64,000 bases of DNA, from NCBI GenBank assembly GCA_011319805.1, contig SJRY01000250.1, forward strand, positions 682,001 through 746,000, written 5' to 3'. This DNA comes from Macrocybe gigantea. Taxonomy: Eukaryota; Basidiomycota; Agaricomycetes; Agaricales; Callistosporiaceae. Positions 56,531 through 64,000 of the stretch are shown in pieces. The notes below the pieces were generated by a model. That model worked only from the letters and a program-made list of their open reading frames with translations, was not told where the DNA came from and made no database searches. A program made the translations under genes and the position numbers. Position 1 is the first letter of the stretch, and each line of letters opens with the position of its first letter.

Positions 56531-57652
56531 GACGTTTGGCCTATCTACGCCAAGTTTGCAAGACTATGTGTCAAACAAGCATCCGGAACAAGGAAATTTT
56601 TCATGCATTGGAGAGGAGACACCAAGGATATCTTGATTGCTGTGTAATCAGGCAAATGTTGTTTCTCCTTTCGCGCTATATAGATCACTCCTTACTGGTA
56701 TTGAGTGATGTTCCTTTCAAATTCTGTTTTCGTGTTCATTCATTTTCCGCATCACATTATTGCCATATAGGCTAAACAAATCATTTCAAGACGGTGCGAA
56801 ATTGTTGCTCTTTCAATATTGGAATTTGTGGCTGCTTCCATTCACGTTCAGTACGCCGCTGGCCTCTGTCGGATTCTGCCTACTCGCGTCAGACAGGGCA
56901 CCAAGGATATGCGCAACGATTATCGTCATGTATTCCTGTTGATTTTCGTTCGGGAACCCAGTCCTCTGTATCCGTATACTGAGACAACGCAAAGACGGAG
57001 TCGACAACAAACATTCAAGCGCCCCATCGACTGCGAGCCGTCTAATGCGTCTCATGTACCTTGCCGGGCTGCAGGTCCTATTCAGCGTTCCCATATGCAC
57101 AGTCGGGATCTATAATCCGCCATCTATGGCGAGGTCTCTTGTGCGTCATTGCAAGAGACATTGTTGAGAATCGAGGACTTGTCATCCTCAAGTCGATAAG
57201 CCACTGTCTGTGAAGCAATTCATACACTGCTGCACGCCTCCGAGTCGAATGCACTTGTTCGATCGTCGTAACGCACGTACTGCTGTTCTTCGCATCCATT
57301 GTTTCGTAGCCGAAGGACGCGGGCCTTACTTTCTAGTCCTGCAACGAACTGTCACGCTAGAAAATCCGCATCTCGCACGGCGACGGTAATATCACTCCAA
57401 TGCATCGACAGCCTCAGCAGCAGCACAGTGCCAGAACAAGAACAAGTGTTTACACGACTGTCCAGAAGAATCTGAACCACAAAGCGTATGGCCTTTATCA
57501 GGACGGTATATATATCAGCCTTCGTTGCATGATGTCTTCGTCGGCTTCCAAACCAAGAAACCTACAAATAATTGTATTCTGAATGTGTTGCCAGATGCGG
57601 GAAAAAAATTACACAAAGTACTCAGACTCTTCAATTATATACAGTAATGGGA
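56531..57652. other. 1.1-kb convergent intergenic region
   Basis: The largest gap in the window, between two convergent genes that should need only about 300 bases of 3' UTR. It has scattered short frames without protein-like composition, no tRNA fold, and no splice chain I could build. It could hold a long non-coding RNA, a relict gene or simply long 3' ends. Confidence 0.5.
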
Positions 57653-59088
57653 TCAGGCGGAACTGGACCCAGATGCTTTCGTTAATGCTTGTCGTAGTCT
57701 TTGCCGTAGTGGGCTTGATTCAACCTCGGTCGCTGTTTTAGTGGCTATCGATTCCACGCTCACTGCGGTGACCAAAGAGTCTGTGGGTGAATGGCCGCCA
57801 CGATAAATTCCCAACTCTCCATCCTCGACGGACTCGACGATCTCGTAAACGGCAGCAATTCGCGTCCAACGCCTGTAACGGGTATACTGATGCATAGTTC
57901 CGTAAGCCAGAGTGAACTAGAATTTCAGAGACATCAACTGCAACAGACCTTGCCCATGCCACCTTTGTTGCTAGGACCCTCCCATTTGTTGTCGCCGTAA
58001 ACCCACCCATCTGTATCGGTGGGCGTTACATCGTCTTGAGGAATAGCGTAAGAGTCTGCTGAGACGGTCTCAGTGTCGCCGCTACCTGTTCCCAGGTCTC
58101 TCGCTTTAGCCGCAGCCTTCAATAACCGATTCCCTGACGGGCTGTCATCCTTCCCAGCCGGTAACGGGCGCTCGACGCGACTCAAACTCCCGCCATCTTT
58201 GCCAATCAGAACCCTCCACTCTGGTTCTTCCCATTTCCAAATGGCAGTGCGTTTGACGCGGCCGCCTTTTCCATTGGAGAGGTAAATGGTGCTTGGTTCT
58301 GGCAAGCTAAACCCATTCGGCGGTGACACGGGATTCTGGGATGCAGAACACCACGAAGGCCGTTCGCCGGGAAGGAGAGCAGCTGTCCAATCCAGACCCA
58401 TCCACCACCGCTGATTCTCGTAGATTGTGAATAAAAATCGGAGAGCTTGCACGGGTTTGGGTGACACAGCGGACGGCTGCATGGACGGCACCCTGACAGC
58501 CAGGGGCTGTCCAGTCAGAGAGGACCATAGATGGTATGATGACCACCGAATCCATGCGCTACGGCCCATGGTTGCACGCAAAACAACGGCCCACGGAGCT
58601 CGCCAGGACAGAAGGACAGTGCCGACAACAGCGAAAAGAATTCGAAGGTGAAGCGAGTAGGTCAGGATGAGATACGGTACATATAAAATGCATAGGACTC
58701 TCAGTGCAACGGAAGCCGGCATCGCAGCCGGCGAGAGGCTTGGGAGGAGCGACTGGATAGTGAGAAGATCGGTAATAGTCGTCTGAAGCGATTGTTCTGT
58801 CGTCACAGGAATGACAGGGCGCATGGTTGTGGGTCGTAATAGGATCCAGAAGAGAAGAAAGATGGGCAGGAGGAAATACCGAAGGCTGGGTTCGATGAGG
58901 ATGCAGAGTGCCCACCAACTGACGAGCAGGAGTGAACTGTGGTACCAGGAGAGCCTCCAACTGAACAGCTCGGCGACATATCTGATGCTTGAAATGAATG
59001 GGGCAAGCTCAACGAGGGCAAAGGTGAGCGGATAGGGAACGGCATCGAGGAAGCCGACGAGGATGGTGTTGTCGGAAAACATGGACAT
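57653..59088 (-). CDS. Pex30/31/32-type peroxin with dysferlin domain
   Basis: ER-peroxisome contact/reticulon-like membrane protein controlling peroxisome number. Two exons, about 450 residues. After MSMFSDNTILVGFLDAVPYP come hydrophobic hairpins (FALVELAPFISSIRYVAELF; SLLLVSWWALCILIEPSLRY; LLPIFLLFWILLRP), a second membrane region (LRVLCILYVPYLILTYSL; ILFAVVGTVLLSWRAPW), then the dysferlin N part FTIYENQRWWMGLDWTAALL and PGERPSWCS, and the C part WKWEEPEWRVLIGKDG, with WVYGDNKWEG...GKYTRYRRWTRIA. The Ser/Thr-rich tail ends at 57653. Its ATG overlaps the divergent PIG-V ATG. Confidence 0.87.
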
Positions 59089-60393
59089 GTCTCACCACCA
59101 CGAAGCACTCCTCCTCAAAGCCACCGTTCTCGCAAAACTCTGGTTCGCTCTCCTCCTCATCGTTTCCCTGCTTCTCGTCCGTCCGTTCGACTCCTCCCAC
59201 CTTCTCGTCCCAGCTTCGCCTCTATTTCGACCGCTGCTCCGCTGGGACACCTTTCATTTCCTCCACATTGCCCAGCATGGCTACGTCTTCGAACACGAGT
59301 GGGCGTTCTTTCCTGGCGTCCCGTTCCTTCTTCGACGCTTTGACCTTTACCACTCTGCACTACGAACCGTAATTGCCATCACGATCATAACGGCTGTCTC
59401 ATACGAGACCACTCGTGCGCTCTACCGTCTTTCGCTGCTTCATCTAGGCAGTGAATCTGCAGCCTTGTTGGCGGCCCTTCTGTCCCTCTTGCCTAGCAGC
59501 CCCATAACATTGCTATTTGCACCTTATAGTGAACCGTTCTTCACTTTATTAAGTTATGAAGGTATCTAGCCGTCTGTCTGGTGTTCCACTTTGCAAAGCG
59601 AAAATAACGTGTTGTCGCCAGGTATGTTACTTTGCGCACAAAAGCGCTGGCTAGGAGCAACGCTTCTCTTCACCCTCGCTTCTGTTTTCCGCTCCAATGG
59701 AATGTTTTTGAGCGTATTCATCCTGTGGGGTCTGATTGCCCAACCGCTTCTCGCTCATGCAAAGCCGGTATGCCACTTGTCGGATTCTGCCGTTTCACGC
59801 ACTCTCAATTCGTTTTAGCCCACGCTTTCCGTGTGCCTCTACTCGACGTTCCTGACATCTGTAATCCTGTCGCCTTTCGTGTTTCACAATTTCGCCGCCT
59901 TCTCTCTCTTCTGCAAGGATCAAGGGACTAGATCGGCCTTTTGTAACAGCCTCACTCCCTCGGTCTATACATATGTACAGGCGACGTACTGGAACGTCGG
60001 CCTTTTCCGTTATTGGACATTGTCCCAAGTGCCAAACTTCGTAATCGCCCTCCCTCCGCTTTTTAACCTGTTCGCGATGTCCTTCTGCCATCTGAAGGAG
60101 TGCTCCAAAGCCAGACTTCCCTCTTCCCCCGTCGGAATTCAAGTCCATCGCCTTTTTTCAAAGCAACTTTGATACCTCATACACTATACACCTTGGCGCT
60201 TTGTTGCCTATTGCTGTTTGCATCACATGTTCAGATCGTACTTCGTTTTGCGGCATCGATACCGCTCCTGTATTGGGGTGCAGCTTGGGCTCTTATCGAG
60301 CACCCGACCTGGGGTAGAGCGTGGTTGAAGTGGAGTTTTACTTGGAGTGCAATATCCGTTGTTCTATGGTGCGCTTTCTTACCACCTGCTTAG
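59081..60393 (+). CDS. GPI18: GPI mannosyltransferase 2 (PIG-V/Gpi18)
   Basis: ER enzyme adding the second mannose to the GPI anchor precursor. About 400 residues, multi-helix. FDSSHLL, then LLRWDTFHFLHIAQHGYVFE and HEWAFFPGVPFLLRRF contain the conserved luminal RWD--HF and HEWAFFP motifs; further LPSSPITLLFAPYSEPFFTL, SVFRSNGMFLSVFILWG, PFVFHNFAAFSLFCKDQG, PSVYTYVQATYWNVGLFRYW and TLSQVPNFVIALP. At a run of six T (60153-60158) one T is missing; repaired, the frame continues FFKATLIPHTLYTLALCCLL and FASHVQIVLRFAASIPLLYW to a normal stop at 60393. Read as printed it would stop at about 60172. The ATG chosen (59081) is followed almost at once by helix 1, so it cannot start much later. Confidence 0.92.
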
Positions 60394-60632
60394 CACAGCA
60401 CAACACAACAATCCACGCCAACGTGCAACTTGGTTTGGACAATTAATACGTATTGTTAAAGAAAATATTGTTCGGGTTCTGCAAAACTGACTAAAAGAAC
60501 AATCAAGTACAGTTCGGGTATCGAGTGAGTCCAGAAAATAACTATAGTGGCAAGGAAATCATCAGAAAGCAATGCAAAACTTCGAGTCTTCGGAGAGCAT
60601 ACGAGGCACCGCGAGACCGTCGGTTTCAATGC

Positions 60633-63600
60633 CTATACCAAGACTGAAGAGATGTTCGCATTCTGTGAAAGCACTGTGGACAGGGATGTCGCTATGGACC
60701 CAGCAACCGTCGAAGAGGAGTCCACGTGCTGCGTGGATGCAGGTAAATCGGAAATAATGGTTGAAGTTGATGAAGATGTGCTTGCGCTCGGCTTTGCCTC
60801 TTTAGCCTTTTCCCGCATCGCGGAAAGTTTTAAGGCCAGGTTATAACTCGTGGGCACGTTCGTTTGCGACAAGTGTAACCACGGAATCTGGTAACCGCCT
60901 TTGCCAATGCGCACCGTAGACGCCGCAGCGACGTCCAGCACACCTCGGGGAATGATGTCCAATGAGGCTAATGCGCCTTGCGTCAATAAGACGTTGCCGA
61001 AATCACCGGAGTTGACGGTCTGCCCAGGCGGCACGACGAAGCTCGAAAATCCTTGGCTAAATTGTGCGTAGGTTATACCATCTAGGCCTGAATCGGATTG
61101 AACGAGTTCGAGCACAAGATCTGCATCCAATGGGTTATGGACCTAGAGAAGATATCAGAATGAAGCCAATCCCTGTATATGCTGCTTACGTCAAAGTTGA
61201 CAGAAACGAGATTCGTGACGAGCGTGTCAAGAGTAATCGTAACAGATATATGAGTAATGAATGTTGGTTGATTTAGTCCTGTAGAGGGATCAGACCATAA
61301 AGTAACTGCTGGCGTGTTCGATCCTACCCGTTAAACTGGTGGTCAGCTGTAAGTTGGCGAGGCCTACACCCAGCGATTGGAACGGGCTGCTACTTTGGTC
61401 CCCCCGGATAGCAAGGTTGATATCATTGCCAGTTTGGATAAATTCAGAGAGGAACGACTTAGATATGCTGTTGAGACGGTACTTTCCTCATCTAGCATTG
61501 CACTACCCACCTGCGCGACAGTGTCATTTGCAGTGTCAGGCTGATAATGGAATTCCGTGGCGACCGCATTCTTTCCGGGCCGCAAGTTTAGTTTCTAGAA
61601 CGGATTTCAGAACATTAAAAACCGGAGTAATGCATGCACGAACACTTATGACCGCCCGACCGATCTTTACGTCCTTGAAGATGACAACTAGAGAAACGTC
61701 CACAGTGTCAAGCGACACGTTGGATGGATTTTCTAATGTGGTGGTTAACGGCGAAACGATAAATTCATTGCCACCATGCCCGCCGCTCCCCGTAACAGAC
61801 ACGTCGCTAAGTACGGCCATGTGCCCGAACGAATTGATACCTACAAAAAGCAGTGACAACAGAAACATCAGAGTTGAAAAACTTTGCTCTGTAGATTTCC
61901 TTACCCTCTAACCTGGATGGGACATTGAAAGGAATTCCATTTATTGGTATGCTACCTATAGTGGTCTTCGCCGACACATCTGCGCTTCCCTTTAATACAA
62001 GATCAATCTTGTCCGTGAGCGTCACAGCCGCGAACATTTGAGCAAATGCAGCATCGTTGATTGACTTCAGAGGCTGATCGTGGAAGGATATGAGAAGGTC
62101 GGCTATATTGCCCGTCGATACACCTCCATTCACAGGTTCTTTAGGAACCGTTAACTGAAACTGCGTCAGCGAGAACCCAGAAGACTAGAACGCCGAATGG
62201 CTTGCCTGAGCGATATCTAAGCCATGCGAGTTCAAAACAATGTTTTGTCCTGCTTCGGTTACTTGTAGGGAGAAGCCAAACGGATTTTGATACCCGGCCA
62301 GCGTTGAATTGGAGCTCGTCGGTGGAGCCAATGCTTGGCTTTGCTGGTTCATGATAACACTCAAGTCATTTATTGTAATAGATTTGATGACCTATAAAGA
62401 ATGAGGGGTTAATGATTCCGGTAGAAGCCGCGTAATTTGTTTAGCTTACGTCTAATTTTTCACCAGGTAAGATAACGTTCAAAGTGAGGGTCTTGAACGC
62501 ATCACTCAGCCATCGGACGGGTCCGTCTGAGCCTGATGGTTGAACTGAGTCACCCTTTGTGACTAAGGTTTGATTTTCTCCCGTCAAGAAGTTGGAGAAC
62601 AAGACACCAATGTTGTTGAGCTCGTCGTTGCCTTTCGGTAATATCCGCCCATTTAGGTGAGTCTGAGTGACTCGATTACCAGCCAAGAATAGGTTGTGAC
62701 CAGATAAGGCTGAATATACATTAGCTCGAGTGCCAGAGAGGTGTGTATGATGCACATACGCCCAATAAGCACATCCCGGAAAAACGTGTTAAATGTCACA
62801 GTTCCGAGATCGATACCAAGCTCTGCGTGATAGATGAAATAAGAATTGCATAGAAACCTACTCTTGGAAGACGTACGAGCAGAGGATGGGATAAGCGCAT
62901 CTGTTTCGATGTGAATGCCCCCAAGTGGGTCATCAGAGGGTAATTGGAAGTTCCGAATCGTAACACCTGGCAAGCCATTAAATGCCTTCAAAGTGACGAC
63001 TTTGCTGAGCGAAACATTGTCGAATATGGTTCCCAAAGCAGTTAAACGAAGTTTCGACGTCGAGACAGTCCAGTCAAAGCTCGGGTTATGAAGTAAAAAG
63101 GTGGCAAAGGCCGTGAATCTGGACTTTCTCATCAGCGCCCAGAGCTACAACCGTTAATGCGGAACCAACAGAGGCAGATTGGTGATTCTGAATCGAGCAT
63201 TTGTGCGATAGTCAGGAACACCTGAATTAGCAGCCGCGCAAACTTTGCAAGAGGGCAAAAATGAATATCCATGTTCTCTGATACTCCGCAATGACATGGG
63301 AACATACTGGGAGATAGAGCGATCTGCCCAATGTTGTCGCCCCTCCAAGCGACCCTGATAAGCAAAGAACGGTGGGCAACGAGCCTGGACTAACAAATGA
63401 GTCGCTCGCTCACGTCAGCGGTTCCACAAATGTAATCAAGGCATCTAAGGGCCCGATGTTCGTTAAGGAGCCAGCCAAGGACAGGTCGAAACCGTCATCG
63501 GATATATTCCTATAAATCATTTCAATGCGAACATATACCAGGTGAAGCGAAGCACGGACGTAATATTCGCTTCTCGGAATTCTAAGTTAGATCCATCCAC

Positions 63601-64000
63601 AAGGTGTTGCGCTACTGGACCTGCCACTGCACCGACCAAGAACAAGGCAGTTCGATCGGTCTATGAAAGTGTGAGGAGTTTGATAACGTGAAGCGAACTG
63701 CTGAAAAGGAGTTACTATGGTTAAGACATCGTTCTGATCAAAAGATAAGTCCGTGGGGACTAACGACAACTAAATCAGCTGGCCCCTGATCTAATCTGTA
63801 GCGCACTCACAATCATCCAGTCTCACTGAACTGTCAATCGCAAGGTCTACTTTTAGATTAGCAAGTGATTTTAATATGGCGCCAGCCGCATCGAACTGTT
63901 TTCCGCTGCGGCAGAAAGAAATCGGTTCAATGTAAGTTGTAGCGTCTGCACCATGATCGATCATACCTAACGCAGAGAGGCTGTCCTGTATCGACAGTCG
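60633..64000 (-). CDS. DUF3712 domain protein (5' end beyond the window)
   Basis: Large fungal protein of unknown function with repeated DUF3712 (LEA-like, possibly lipid-transfer-related) segments; family members usually have an N-terminal membrane helix, which would lie outside this window. Visible blocks: VLSDVSVTGSGGHGGNEFIV, SPLTTTLENPSNVSLDTVDV, ATEFHYQPDTANDT, DADLVLELVQSDSGLDGITY, AQFSQGFSSFVVPPGQTV, LPSDDPLGGIHIETDALIPS, SFHDQPLKSINDAAFAQMFA. The C-terminal tail is Ser/Thr-rich and ends ANISSVLV. At least eight exons with normal introns. The gene is incomplete here, so neither start nor length can be given. Confidence 0.8.

Noticed and set aside
60547..60846. Plus-strand open frame of 99 codons over the 3' end of the DUF3712 gene
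   Set aside because: It is the antisense shadow of the Ser/Thr-rich terminal exon; no splice sites, promoter or protein motif support it.
1..64000. Search for a biosynthetic cluster, transposon, CRISPR array or prophage
   Set aside because: No polyketide, peptide or terpene synthase, P450 group, transposase, reverse transcriptase, long terminal repeat or regularly spaced repeat array was recognised.

Overview
This window is a nuclear chromosome segment of a basidiomycete fungus, most likely an agaricomycete. Genes are packed on both strands, nearly all are split by short introns of about 47-65 bases with a CTRAY-like branch point close to the acceptor, intergenic gaps are often under 300 bases, and the recognisable proteins are fungal orthologues (Ilv6, Cog5, Hrd1, Rdh54, Qri7, Bit61/HbrB, Pex30-type, PIG-V). 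I see no plasmid, phage, CRISPR, transposon or secondary-metabolite cluster. CDS coordinates below are whole gene spans, introns included; exon joins were worked out by hand from splice sites, reading frame and remembered family patterns.

Layout. 1-13 kb: a concentrative nucleoside transporter (+), a DCAF7-type WD40 protein and a sugar/inositol MFS transporter (both -), a small unknown gene, an Apq12-like membrane protein, mitochondrial pyruvate carrier MPC2, a CBM5/12-DM9 protein and a four-helix membrane protein. 13-25 kb: an unknown His-rich protein, Cog5, acetolactate synthase small subunit, a PDK1-type kinase, an HMG-box factor and a glycine-rich RRM protein. 26-38 kb: an HMT1/ABCB6-type ABC transporter, two unknown genes, NAD kinase, queuosine salvage enzyme and an Aim41/YqeY protein. 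38-50 kb: Hrd1 ubiquitin ligase, a membrane-anchored amidohydrolase and Rdh54/RAD54B. 50-64 kb: Qri7, the TORC2 subunit HbrB, dynamitin, tRNA-Ser(GCU), type 2 asparaginase, a Pex30-type peroxin, GPI mannosyltransferase 2 and a DUF3712 protein cut by the window edge.

The genes do not form one pathway; this is ordinary housekeeping sequence. Several products are mitochondrial (MPC2, Ilv6, Aim41, Qri7), several act in the secretory system or ER (Cog5, Hrd1, PIG-V, Pex30-type), and several deal with nucleoside or tRNA-modification salvage (CNT, QNG1, Qri7).

Two patterns run through the whole window. First, at least seven otherwise well-conserved genes contain a lone frame break that is always cured by adding one base, usually in or beside a G or T run; this looks like systematic single-base under-calling in the assembly rather than gene death. 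Second, an unusual number of introns begin with GC instead of GT; four of them are forced by reading frame plus protein conservation. Also notable are four head-to-head gene pairs with tiny shared promoters (one with overlapping start codons), a 38-base gap between Cog5 and ILV6, and a split tRNA gene abutting the asparaginase start codon.
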